From the NCBI GenBank assembly GCA_030524175.1, contig JAUNHC010000011.1:1-64000 (forward strand): a stretch of 64,000 bases of DNA. The letters run 5' to 3'. Source of the stretch: Eubacteriales bacterium. Lineage in GTDB: Bacteria > Bacillota > Clostridia > Lachnospirales > Lachnospiraceae. The notes beneath the pieces are model-generated. The model saw only the letters and a list, made by a program, of their open reading frames with translations. It made no database searches and was not told the origin of the DNA. This document shows positions 40,543-49,621 of the stretch, in pieces (the first letter of the stretch is position 1; each line of letters opens with the position of its first letter). The translations under genes were made by a program, and so were the position numbers.

Positions 40543-43206
40543 ATGAATAGGAAGTGGTACAGGAGTAATTTTGTAAAAAGTGTATGGATCGTGCTGGAGC
40601 ATGTGGCTGCGGCTTTGGCAGCTCTGTGTGCGGCAGTTATCATTGGTCTGTATCAGGACGGAGTGACTCTGGAAGACCGGGGAAACAGTTATGTGGAGTC
40701 AAAGCAGTTTGAAAAAGATATTTACAGCTATTCAGAGTCTATTTTGAACCAGCTGAAAAAGAAAATTTTGTTTACAGGGCAGCAGGGAGAATCAGCCAAA
40801 GTTATAGATCTACAGGAAATAGTGGAAAAAGCATCGTTTTCCTATGATTCTTCCACAAGCGAGGCGTACTATTCATTGGGCAGCTTTACATATGAAAATA
40901 TATCCGGTCTGGCTTATACCGCGGAGGATTTAAAAAAATGGGCAGCGGATTCCTGGGAATACAGCGATTTTGATAAGGATTCAAATGTCCTGATATGTGA
41001 GAATCCAGCTGGAACCACTATGTATTGTTATTACAATGATTTTGTCAGAATGCTGGAGGATGGGGAATTAATTCTGGTAACGGATGATAAGTACATGTCT
41101 CAGACAGGGGAGGATAAAGAGACTGTAGTAAAGCAGTTTCTGGAATTGCTGGAGTACGGAAATCTTGCGGAAGGCGGAATTACAGACTGGGGGATTAAGT
41201 CTGTGGAAGATTCCCATGGTAATGTGCAATATCTGGATATTTGGAATTATACGGGCGGCACCATAGCGGAAAGATATACTCCTGTGGGAGAATCCAGTAT
41301 ATTGGATGTTGTGAACAAAAATCCCATGTGGAAAGGAAGGCTTGAAGAGGCATACAATGCATTAAATATAGCTCTTGAGATGGTATCTGATTCTATTGAG
41401 GCAGAGATGGTGCTGGGATACTACGAGGAAGACGAAACAAACCTTACCTATCTTTATGCAGATGAGGATAATCAAAGAATCTATTCTAATAAAGAATCTT
41501 ATGAAAATTATGAATACCTGGATTCATCTTTGAAGGTTATGATGTCAGAGGGCGCTTATATAATCATCCGCCCTCAATTATCTGATTGTGAAACTAATTT
41601 TAAAAGCCTTGACTCGTGGAACACTACGGGACAGAGACATAATACAAGAATGCAGAATTGGAATCAGATGGTGAGTGGTTTAAGCTCTGGAAAAAATTTC
41701 GTTTTTGCTGTACAGATCGATACCAGGTTTCCTGCGGCTGACGGTATATCAGAAAGTTCATATTATTATGACAGGTATGCCAAATGGATTGTACCGGCTG
41801 TGATGGGAGAGATAACTTCAATACTGATTCTCCTGGCCGGCTTTATATGGCTGACCATAGCAGCGGGTAGGAAACCGGAAGATGAAGAAATCCATCTTTG
41901 TGCATTTGACCGTTGGTTTACAGAGGTTGCTGCTGTGATGATCCTGGGGGCATGGGGCATTGGTCTTAAGGTGATGTTTACAGGATTTGGAGGTGCCTGG
42001 CTGGACAGTCCGCCTAAGGTATGCATATTTGTGATCGTAGTATCTGTTTTTACAGCAGCCATGTTTTTTACCGGTTATTTAAGCCTGGTCAGAAGAATAA
42101 AGGCCAGAAGCTTATGGAAGGATAGTTTGCTCAGATGGATACTGCGTATACTGAAAAAAGTTGTAAGAAAGGCAGGAAGAGTCCTGGAACTATATTCCCG
42201 GAATACAAGCAGTAAAGTGATCATAACAGTTGCGGTTGCGGGATTTTTGTTTCTGCAGATGGTAGTTAACGGACTCCTGTTCACCAGAACTTCGATTTTT
42301 CTCATCATACTTTTTCTTATGGATGCAGCTGTACTTCTCTGTTTCTTATGGAAGGCAGACGGCCAGGATAAGATAATGGAAGGATTGAAACGGATCAGCG
42401 GCGGAGAGTTACAGTACAAGATTCCTCTGGAGCGCCTTCGGGGGCAGCAGCGGATTATGGCTGAGTATATAAATAATATTGGGGCAGGCCTGGATGCGGC
42501 AGTGGAGAACAGCCTGAAAAATGAGAGAATGAAGACAGAATTGATCACAAATGTATCTCATGATATCAAGACGCCCCTTACCTCTATTATCAATTATGTA
42601 GGCCTGCTGAAACGGGAAAACTTCACTGATCCTAAAATATGCGGATATTTGGATGTACTTGAGGAAAAGGCTCTGAGACTTAAGGTTCTCACCGAGGATG
42701 TGGTGGAAGCGTCGAAGGCAAGTACGGGTAATATTTCCCTGGAAATGTCAGAGCTGGATTTTGTTGAAATGCTGCACCAGGTAATCGGAGAGTTTGAGGA
42801 GAAATTCGGGGAAAAGAATTTAACCATGATGGTACATTTCACAGACGAACCATCTACGATCTATGCAGACGGGCAGCGCATGTGGAGAGTGCTTGAAAAT
42901 ATTTTCAATAATGTGGTGAAATACGCCATGGAAGGTACCCGTGTGTATGCGGAAGTGAAAAAGGGCGGCAATAAGGTAATCTTTTCACTGAAAAACATAT
43001 CTGCCCAGCCCCTGAATATCTCGGCGGATGAGCTGACGGAACGTTTCATCCGGGGCGATGTGGCAAGAAATACAGAAGGCAGCGGGCTTGGCCTGTCTAT
43101 TGCCAAAAGCCTCACTGAACTCCAGGGCGGAGAATTTAATGTATATCTGGATGGGGATTTGTTTAAAGTTATCATTACATTTGCAGCAAAACAGGATACA
43201 AAGTAA
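40543..43206 (+). CDS. Large multi-pass sensor histidine kinase
   Basis: The protein has 887 residues. TM1 lies near residues 15-38. A roughly 370-residue extracytoplasmic region with no named domain comes next, then about five more membrane helices between residues 415 and 605. A HAMP-like segment leads to the HisKA H-box NVSHDIKTPLTSII (H673), the N-box LENIFNNVVKYA and the G-box GSGLGLSIAKSL. The catalytic half resembles VanS/PhoR-type kinases that partner VanR-like regulators. The large outer region suggests direct sensing of an envelope or extracellular signal. Confidence 0.92.
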   Translation: MNRKWYRSNFVKSVWIVLEHVAAALAALCAAVIIGLYQDGVTLEDRGNSYVESKQFEKDIYSYSESILNQLKKKILFTGQQGESAKVIDLQEIVEKASFSYDSSTSEAYYSLGSFTYENISGLAYTAEDLKKWAADSWEYSDFDKDSNVLICENPAGTTMYCYYNDFVRMLEDGELILVTDDKYMSQTGEDKETVVKQFLELLEYGNLAEGGITDWGIKSVEDSHGNVQYLDIWNYTGGTIAERYTPVGESSILDVVNKNPMWKGRLEEAYNALNIALEMVSDSIEAEMVLGYYEEDETNLTYLYADEDNQRIYSNKESYENYEYLDSSLKVMMSEGAYIIIRPQLSDCETNFKSLDSWNTTGQRHNTRMQNWNQMVSGLSSGKNFVFAVQIDTRFPAADGISESSYYYDRYAKWIVPAVMGEITSILILLAGFIWLTIAAGRKPEDEEIHLCAFDRWFTEVAAVMILGAWGIGLKVMFTGFGGAWLDSPPKVCIFVIVVSVFTAAMFFTGYLSLVRRIKARSLWKDSLLRWILRILKKVVRKAGRVLELYSRNTSSKVIITVAVAGFLFLQMVVNGLLFTRTSIFLIILFLMDAAVLLCFLWKADGQDKIMEGLKRISGGELQYKIPLERLRGQQRIMAEYINNIGAGLDAAVENSLKNERMKTELITNVSHDIKTPLTSIINYVGLLKRENFTDPKICGYLDVLEEKALRLKVLTEDVVEASKASTGNISLEMSELDFVEMLHQVIGEFEEKFGEKNLTMMVHFTDEPSTIYADGQRMWRVLENIFNNVVKYAMEGTRVYAEVKKGGNKVIFSLKNISAQPLNISADELTERFIRGDVARNTEGSGLGLSIAKSLTELQGGEFNVYLDGDLFKVIITFAAKQDTK

Positions 43207-43231
43207 TATGGCAGATTTATGATTTATAAGG

Positions 43232-43265
43232 GAGCATCTTCTTAGGACAGAGAAGATGCTCTTTT
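43232..43265 (+). terminator. Terminator of the two-component operon
   Basis: GAGCATCTTCT pairs with AGAAGATGCTC, then TTTT. Confidence 0.85.
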
Positions 43266-43443
43266 CCGATCACAGGAATGGAATCATACTCCGCGTAAAT
43301 GAGGAGTGTACTGGGCAGAATTAATGTTGTATAATGAGAGCAGATTTAAAGGTATACCAATATGCGCAAAACAGTGAGCAATAAGGCGGAACGCCGAAGG
43401 CATACTATGATGCCAAAAGATATTGGGCAATAAGGAGGAAACT

Positions 43444-44148
43444 ATGAGTTACAGTTTTAATGGGCGTGTGAGGTACAGCGAGACAGGAGAGAACGGGTGT
43501 CTTACATTGCCGGGGATCCTGAATTATTTTCAGGATTGCTGTACCTTTCATTCAGAATCTATCGGACAGGGAATGGAAGTTTTGAAAAAGAGAGGGAAGG
43601 GCTGGGTTCTGTCAGCCTGGCAGGTGGTGGTGGACCGTTATCCAAGGCTTGGGGAGGATATTTGCACGACCACATGGCCCTATGATTTCCGGGGATTCCT
43701 GGGTTATCGCAACTTTACCATGGATACAGCACAAGGGGAACGGCTGGCGTATGCCAATACCCTGTGGACTCATATGAATGCTGCTGCAGGTTTTCCTGAA
43801 AAGCTGCAGCCGGAGGATACGGCTGGGTATGAGATCAATGAGAAGCTGGATATGATATATGCACCCAGAAAAATCAGTATTCCCAAAGACAGGACGGCGA
43901 GAGAAGGTTTTCTTGTCCAGAAACATCATCTGGATACCAACCATCATGTAAACAACTGCCAGTATGTGTCAATGGCAGCGGATTATCTGCCTTCCGGTTT
44001 TAAAATCCACCAGATGCGCGCAGAGTATAAGCAGCAGGCAAAGTTTAATGACATGATTTGTCCGGAGGTCAGCGTGGAGGATGGCAAGATCACGGTTCTG
44101 CTTAATGATGAGGGCGGAAAGGTGATAACAATCGTAGAGTTTAATTAA
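43444..44148 (+). CDS. Acyl-ACP thioesterase (FatA/FAT family)
   Basis: The protein has 234 residues from ATG 43444 behind AAGGAGGAAAC. It has a double hot-dog fold: the N-terminal half GCLTLPGILNYFQDCCTFHS with AWQVVVDRYPRLGEDI and WPYDFRGFLGYRNF; the C-terminal half carries the catalytic motif DTNHHVNNCQYV. It releases free fatty acids from acyl-ACP. It stands between a two-component system and an oxidoreductase with no evident pathway partner. Confidence 0.93.
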   Translation: MSYSFNGRVRYSETGENGCLTLPGILNYFQDCCTFHSESIGQGMEVLKKRGKGWVLSAWQVVVDRYPRLGEDICTTTWPYDFRGFLGYRNFTMDTAQGERLAYANTLWTHMNAAAGFPEKLQPEDTAGYEINEKLDMIYAPRKISIPKDRTAREGFLVQKHHLDTNHHVNNCQYVSMAADYLPSGFKIHQMRAEYKQQAKFNDMICPEVSVEDGKITVLLNDEGGKVITIVEFN

Positions 44149-44208
44149 GCATGAAAGGTAACTGTTCAGAACCATGAAAGTACAATTAAAGAAGGAGAGG
44201 TATTTCAG

Positions 44209-45180
44209 ATGATTAAAATGGGAATCCTGGGAGCCGGGACAATTGCCGGAAAAATGGCGGATACCATAGCAGGAATGGACAATGTGGAGGCATACGCTGT
44301 GGCTGCCCGTGATTCGAAGAGAGCTGAAGAGTTTGCTTCAAAGCATGGGTTTGCGAAAGCTTATGGATCTTATGAGGAGATGGCGGCTGATGATGAGGTG
44401 GACTTGGTTTATATTGCAACGCCTCATTCACACCATTATAAACATGCCAGACTGAGCCTGGAGGCGGGCAGGAATGTGCTTTGTGAGAAGGCATTCACAG
44501 TAAATGCCCGGCAGGCCAGAGAATTGATTTCACTGGCCAGAGAAAAGAAGCTTTTGATAACAGAAGCTATCTGGCCCAGATATATGCCTTCCAGAAAGAT
44601 GATAGATGATATTGTGGAAAGCGGAGTCATCGGGGATATTACATCTCTTACGGCCAACCTGTGTTATGAAGTGGGAAATTCAAAACGTATGTGGGATCCT
44701 GCATTAGCCGGAGGAGCGTTGCTTGACCTCAGCGTGTATACCATAAACTTTGCTCGTATGGTCCTGGGAGAAAATGTTACTGAAATTTCCTCGTCAGCAG
44801 TTTTCAAAGATGGTGTGGATATGAGTGACAGTATCACCATGATCTTTGACGGCGGAAAAATGGCTGTGCTTCATACGAACGGCTGTGCCCAGTCAGACAG
44901 AATGGGACTCATATGCGGAACGAAGGGTTATATTCAGGTTATTAATATGAATAACCCTGAAATGATCAAAGTTTTTGACCGTGATTATAAAGAGATTGCT
45001 TCTTATGAGCCGCCTGCTCAGATAACTGGATATGAGTATGAAGTGGAAGCATGTATCCATGCTATTGAAAACAACTTGCCGGAATGTCCTGAGATGCCCC
45101 ATGAGGAGACGATCAAAGTCATGGAGATCATGGACAGCATCCGCGAAGCCTGGGGATATGAAATTCCTGATATGGAATAG
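44209..45180 (+). CDS. Gfo/Idh/MocA-family oxidoreductase
   Basis: The protein has 323 residues with RBS GAAGGAGAGG. The NAD(P)-binding Rossmann start is KMGILGAGTIAGKMADTIAG. Family marks are VDLVYIATPHSHHYKHARL, GRNVLCEKAFTVNARQA (EKxxT-type) and TEAIWPRYMPSRKMID. The C-terminal part is a substrate beta-sheet domain. It is likely a sugar or trans-dihydrodiol-type dehydrogenase; the substrate is not predictable. A LacI regulator follows. Confidence 0.92.
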   Translation: MIKMGILGAGTIAGKMADTIAGMDNVEAYAVAARDSKRAEEFASKHGFAKAYGSYEEMAADDEVDLVYIATPHSHHYKHARLSLEAGRNVLCEKAFTVNARQARELISLAREKKLLITEAIWPRYMPSRKMIDDIVESGVIGDITSLTANLCYEVGNSKRMWDPALAGGALLDLSVYTINFARMVLGENVTEISSSAVFKDGVDMSDSITMIFDGGKMAVLHTNGCAQSDRMGLICGTKGYIQVINMNNPEMIKVFDRDYKEIASYEPPAQITGYEYEVEACIHAIENNLPECPEMPHEETIKVMEIMDSIREAWGYEIPDME

Positions 45181-45306
45181 GAACAAGGAAGAGAGCAAAA
45201 TCGCAGGAAATCACAATTTTGCCGGATAATGTGTATCGGGTACTGTATACGGTAGCAGAATCTGGGTAAAATTGCTGATTTTTGTCCTTTTTGTACTAAA
45301 AGGTGC

Positions 45307-45335
45307 TTGTGAACCATTCCAGAATCCCTTATAAT
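45307..45335 (+). promoter_or_regulatory. Promoter of the second LacI-family gene
   Basis: TTGTGA (45307-45312), a 17-bp spacer and TATAAT (45330-45335). The leader contains a hairpin, GAACATCCTG/CAGGGTGTTC at 45372-45395, without a T-run. Confidence 0.65.
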
Positions 45336-45417
45336 TTAAGTAAGCGCATAAGTCATATGTGTAATGAATAGGAACATCCTGTTTTCAGGGTGTTCTTATA
45401 TAAATAAGGGTGAAGAT

Positions 45418-46497
45418 ATGAGTGGAATTAAAGATGTTGCAAAAAGAGCAGGCGTATCAATTTCAACAGTGTCAAATGTACTGAATAAATCAAAATACGT
45501 AAGTCCTGAACTGGTAAGACGGGTGGAGGATGCTGTCAAAGAGCTGTCCTATGAGGTCAACCCTATTGCCCGCAGTATGAAAAGCAATAAATCAGGAACT
45601 ATCGGTGTTATTACGGAAGATATGTGCGGGGTGTTCTATCCCTACGTGGTAAAAGGGATTAATTCAGTTGCCATGGAGAAGGGATACCAGATTATCATCT
45701 GTGATACCCAGGGAACATATGGGGACAGAGGTGCTGTAAAAAGAGAGCAGGAACTGTTCCGCAGACTTTTTGCTAACAGAGTTGACGGTATCCTTTTTGT
45801 GTCCACCATTCCCAATGAGTCTCAGGAGAAATATTTCGCCCATATAAAGAAGCTGGGCAATCAGTATAAAAAAATACCTATCGTCAGTCTGGAGCGGGAT
45901 TTTACAAGTGTAGGAATCGACTCAGTGTATTTTGACGGCCTTGACAATGCCAAAAGGGCGGTTCAGCATCTCATTGACTGCGGGTGCAGAAAAATAGGCC
46001 ATATCACAGGGCCAACTGTGATGGAAATCGCCCAGGAGCGTATCCATGGCTACAGAAGCTGTATGGAAGAGAATCACCTGCCTGTTGATGAGAACATGAT
46101 CGTGAACGGTGATTATACACACCAGAGCGGCTATATGGCAATGCGTAAGCTGCTCTACGATGTGCCTGATCTGGACGGTGTTTTCTGCGGAAATGACCAG
46201 ATGGCGGTAGGTGCCCTGAAGGTCCTTAAGGAATGCGGTAAACGTGTACCTGAGGATATTAAGCTGATGGGGTATGATGATGTATTCATTTCCAGTGTAG
46301 TAGAACCATCAATATCTACAATACATATCCAGAAGAAACATGCAGGTATCGAAGCTGCCAAAATGCTTTTTGAACGCATTGAAAGTGCAGATGATGACCA
46401 GCAGAAGCCCAAAGGAATTAAAATGGACGGGCGTCTAGTAGTGCGGAAATCCACGGTGGCAACAGCACCGGAGGATTGGATACTTTCTGATTGGTGA
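45418..46497 (+). CDS. LacI-family transcriptional regulator
   Basis: The protein has 359 residues from ATG 45418 (AAGGGTGAAG before it); the longer frame begins within the leader hairpin. The HTH is GIKDVAKRAGVSISTVSNVL, followed by a hinge and a PBP-like sensor (GTIGVITEDMCGVFYPYVVK, VDGILFVSTIPN, VFCGNDQMAVGALKVL, MGYDDVFISSVVEPSISTI). Its target cannot be assigned. It is adjacent to an oxidoreductase gene on one side and a convergent amidohydrolase operon on the other. Confidence 0.9.
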   Translation: MSGIKDVAKRAGVSISTVSNVLNKSKYVSPELVRRVEDAVKELSYEVNPIARSMKSNKSGTIGVITEDMCGVFYPYVVKGINSVAMEKGYQIIICDTQGTYGDRGAVKREQELFRRLFANRVDGILFVSTIPNESQEKYFAHIKKLGNQYKKIPIVSLERDFTSVGIDSVYFDGLDNAKRAVQHLIDCGCRKIGHITGPTVMEIAQERIHGYRSCMEENHLPVDENMIVNGDYTHQSGYMAMRKLLYDVPDLDGVFCGNDQMAVGALKVLKECGKRVPEDIKLMGYDDVFISSVVEPSISTIHIQKKHAGIEAAKMLFERIESADDDQQKPKGIKMDGRLVVRKSTVATAPEDWILSDW

Positions 46498-46522
46498 TAT
46501 CAAGATTGTCTTAAATATAATT

Positions 46523-46554
46523 TCAGTGCCTGAGGTTTCAGGCACTGATTTTTT
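46523..46554 (+). terminator. Terminator of the LacI-family gene
   Basis: TCAGTGCCTGA and TCAGGCACTGA form a perfect 11-bp stem over GGTT, followed by TTTTTT. Confidence 0.92.
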
Positions 46555-46641
46555 AAAATTTCTCAAAGTTAAAACTTTTTTACATACCGGATAATTTCCG
46601 TATTGTTTAATCCTACGCCGCTGTATAGAAGATATATGAAA

Positions 46642-47130
46642 TTAAATAATCCCCTGCATAGACAGAATGAGCTGTGCAACCAGAGCGGAACCCAGATATG
46701 TACCTATCATAACGAAAATAGCTACTATAATACCCTTCAGCCCGATTTTTTTAAATTCGATCCAGTCTTTTCCTATTGATACTCCTGCATAAGCCAGAAC
46801 CGGAGCGGCGCAGGACAGCAGACCAAGCTTGCCCACCTGTTCGGCTACAAACGGTCCGGTAATCGTATTATAAGGCATTGCCAGGAGGATACCGATAAGG
46901 GTTATCCAGATAACAGTAGGGATTTTTGGGATTACCAGCCCAAGTATACATCCCGCATATCCGATAGCTGCCAGGATCAGCAGGCCTGGAATACCGTCCA
47001 GAACAGAGACGAAGGTATCCGGGTTTCCATCTGTGATCGTATTGATACAGTTGCCGAACATGGTAATACATGCGGAAATAAGGATGATCAACAGATATTC
47101 AACTGCTGTGTCTTTCGTGATTTTCTGCAT
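46642..47130 (-). CDS. Small integral membrane protein paired with DUF3100
   Basis: The protein has 162 residues with RBS AAAGGAGGTAAAG. About five membrane helices are seen (EYLLIILISACITMFGNC, IPGLLILAAIGYAGCILGLV, IPTVIWITLIGILLAMPYN, LLSCAAPVLAYAGVSIG, GLKGIIVAIFVMIGTYLGSA). It begins 5 bp after the DUF3100 gene, so the two are probably subunits of one transporter. The family is not one I can name. Confidence 0.75.
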   Translation of the reverse strand: MQKITKDTAVEYLLIILISACITMFGNCINTITDGNPDTFVSVLDGIPGLLILAAIGYAGCILGLVIPKIPTVIWITLIGILLAMPYNTITGPFVAEQVGKLGLLSCAAPVLAYAGVSIGKDWIEFKKIGLKGIIVAIFVMIGTYLGSALVAQLILSMQGII

Positions 47131-47135
47131 TTACT

Positions 47136-47951
47136 TTACCTCCTTTTTTTCTTGCTTTTCCGTCCGAGAACAGGGGAGAGTTTTCTGTAAAGGAAATTAC
47201 ACATAGGCAATCCAATGAGAACTGTCATAAGAACACCGTCAGCGTTGGACATTACGTTGCTGGTGCCAGCATAGGCAATGATCTGTTCTGCCATTTCAGG
47301 AAAAGCCTCTGTCAGTGAAGCCGAAGCGGCTGCCATCATACTGCCGCTGCCTACGCCGCTTGCCATAGCCAGTGAATAGGGATGCAGAACGCCTATGCCT
47401 CCGAGAAAGCTTGCCATCAGACCCATGAATATAGTTCCGATCAGGGTTCCTGTGATGTAAGTGATCATAACACCCCGTCCTTCCGGGGAGTCAAGGCCGT
47501 ATTTTGAGGCGATAAGCCCTACGTTGGGCTCACGGGCAATAGAGTGTGTCAATCCTACAGCTTCTCTTTGGAAGCCCAGGATCAGCGCAAGAGGCAGAGC
47601 CAGGATGATGGTGCCAAGGTTTCCGAATTCTTGGAGGATCAAGGCCGGGCCGGCTGCAATTACCTGGGGAAGCTGGGTGCCGCTGGTCACGGCAACTTTA
47701 GCCAGGAAAACAGAAATCCCCACAACAACAAATTTACCTGCAAGCTGGGACTGCTCATTTTTTATAAATTTTATGGGTTTGAGCAGGTAAAGGATCAGGG
47801 ATATTACCATGGCAATGAGCATGGGAAGTATTAATAAATTGCCAATGGGTGTTTTGATGGTGATGGTGTTGATCGCTTCTACGATCAGAATGACTACCAG
47901 CAGTGACAGATGTAAAGGCCAGTTTTTCAGTATCGCTTTCGTTTTTTCCAT
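47136..47951 (-). CDS. DUF3100 membrane protein
   Basis: The protein has 271 residues with RBS AGAAAGGAG. About eight membrane helices. The conserved-looking parts are REAVGLTHSIAREPNVGLIA, the glycine/methionine/serine-rich ASGVGSGSMMAAASASL, and SNADGVLMTVLIGLPM. These features fit a transporter for an organic anion. It lies 22 bp after the M20 amidohydrolase gene in the same operon, so it may import the amide that the hydrolase cleaves. This is inference. Confidence 0.8.
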   Translation of the reverse strand: MEKTKAILKNWPLHLSLLVVILIVEAINTITIKTPIGNLLILPMLIAMVISLILYLLKPIKFIKNEQSQLAGKFVVVGISVFLAKVAVTSGTQLPQVIAAGPALILQEFGNLGTIILALPLALILGFQREAVGLTHSIAREPNVGLIASKYGLDSPEGRGVMITYITGTLIGTIFMGLMASFLGGIGVLHPYSLAMASGVGSGSMMAAASASLTEAFPEMAEQIIAYAGTSNVMSNADGVLMTVLIGLPMCNFLYRKLSPVLGRKSKKKRR

Positions 47952-47973
47952 AAGAACTCCTTTCTCTTTTTCT

Positions 47974-49173
47974 TCAGGTCTTGTTTTTTATCGCTTGAAA
48001 TACGGACATGGCGTAGGTTCCTGCCCCTATTGCAATACAGTTTTCATCGGCTTTGAAATGAGGGCTGTGCCAAGGATAGATACAGTCTTTCTCTTCATTC
48101 CTCACACCAAGCCAGTAAAAGAAGCCAGGCACATCGCTCCCGGCAGTATAGATGGAAAAATCTTCTCCTCCTGTTGAGGGCGGCGGGTTTACAGGTGTTG
48201 CACCAATGCTGCAGACAGAATCATAAGCAGCGGAATATAATTTTTCGTTGTTTTTTGTCACCGGAAGTTCGTACAGGTATGTGAATTCCCCGATACATCC
48301 GTATGCTTCAGAGATACTCTTAGTTATCTGAGTCAGCTTTTGTTCGATCAAATGCTGGATATCAGGATTAAAGGTCCGTACGGTTCCGTACATGGTAACA
48401 TCCTCCGGTGTCACATTGTTGGTGGTGCCTTCTCCTGCTCTTATATTGCAGATAGAGATCACAGCAGCGTCAAGAGGGCTGATATTGCGGCTGACAATGG
48501 TCTGCGCAGCCTGGATGACAGCGGCAGCAGCTACGATCGGGTCAGCATTCCGCTGGGGGATACCGCCGTGTCCGCCCTTACCTTTGATGTGGAAAGTGAT
48601 CCGGTCAACAGAGGCCATAATAGGTCCGTTTACCACTGCAACTGTTCCCTGGGGGATTTCGGGTGAATTGTGTATTCCCCAGATGGAATCTACTTTTGGA
48701 TTTTCCAGACAGTTTAAAGACATTAGTTTTTTTGCACCAAGATTGATCTCTTCCGCAGGCTGAAATATAAATTTTACGCTTCCTTTAATTTCGTCCCTTA
48801 ATAAGGACAGGATATGACAGGCTCCCAGAAGGGAAGCCGTATGGATATCGTGTCCGCAGGCATGCATAAGACCATCCTTCCTGGAAGGATAGGGACAGGA
48901 GGATTCTTCTTTTAGAGGGAGTGCATCAATGTCCGCCCGTAATGCAATGCAAGGCCCCTCTCCGGCTCCTTTGAGAAGCCCGATAACACCCGTTTCCAGT
49001 CCGATATCCAGAATTTCAATTCCGAAGCTCTGAAGCTTATCCTTGATATAAGCTGTGGTATTGTATTCGCAGAAAGCTGTCTCAGGGTTTTCGTGAAGAT
49101 GATGAAGCGTTTCAATAAATTCCGGGTTCATTTCTGACATAAAGGTTTTGATTTTTGTTGCGATTTTTTCCAT
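47974..49173 (-). CDS. M20 family metallo-amidohydrolase
   Basis: The protein has 399 residues behind TAGGGGGTAAAAG. Dinuclear-metal amidohydrolase features: LHENPETAFCEYNTTAYI at the start, ALRADIDALPL, HACGHDIHTASLLGACH and FIFQPAEEINLGAKKL. The dimerisation/lid domain follows (KGKGGHGGIPQRNADPI), with GGEDFSIY near the C-terminus. It hydrolyses an N-acyl amino acid, hippurate-like or aminobenzoyl-glutamate-like amide. It is first gene of a three-gene minus-strand operon with two membrane proteins. Confidence 0.93.
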   Translation of the reverse strand: MEKIATKIKTFMSEMNPEFIETLHHLHENPETAFCEYNTTAYIKDKLQSFGIEILDIGLETGVIGLLKGAGEGPCIALRADIDALPLKEESSCPYPSRKDGLMHACGHDIHTASLLGACHILSLLRDEIKGSVKFIFQPAEEINLGAKKLMSLNCLENPKVDSIWGIHNSPEIPQGTVAVVNGPIMASVDRITFHIKGKGGHGGIPQRNADPIVAAAAVIQAAQTIVSRNISPLDAAVISICNIRAGEGTTNNVTPEDVTMYGTVRTFNPDIQHLIEQKLTQITKSISEAYGCIGEFTYLYELPVTKNNEKLYSAAYDSVCSIGATPVNPPPSTGGEDFSIYTAGSDVPGFFYWLGVRNEEKDCIYPWHSPHFKADENCIAIGAGTYAMSVFQAIKNKT

Positions 49174-49493
49174 TCTTTTACCCCCTATGAAAATAAATTT
49201 TTGAATGGTAGACAGGTGAATAATATCATTATCTCATACTAAGAATAAAATGAATATACTGTATTTTGACATATTCTTTGCTTTTTTTGACTTATTTTAT
49301 TAATTTCATGATTATAACGTACACTATTGGTTGGAATATATGATAAAAGTGGATATAATATTTGAATTATTAGAAAAATATAGAAAACAAAGTATTAGAA
49401 AATTCAACAGAGGAAACTGTGATATTCTCCTTTGCAATGGATGACGGAAAGATAGTTACGAAAATTTTGCTGTAGATTATAAATTGACAAATA

Positions 49494-49522
49494 AGTCCTC
49501 TTGCTCTAAAGTGATGTTATAT
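49494..49522 (+). promoter_or_regulatory. Likely promoter of the surface-protein gene
   Basis: TTGACA (49494-49499), a 17-bp spacer and a weak TTATAT (49517-49522). The rest of the 49174-49621 gap is A/T-rich, holds the divergent promoter of the amidohydrolase operon, and has no gene. Confidence 0.5.
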
Positions 49523-49621
49523 GCAATATTTTTACACACGCACGTGGTATTTATGGACGAAATATAAATCCACAGATTAAATATCATTTCCTAAATCAGG
49601 CAATGATGAGAGGAGGAGGCA

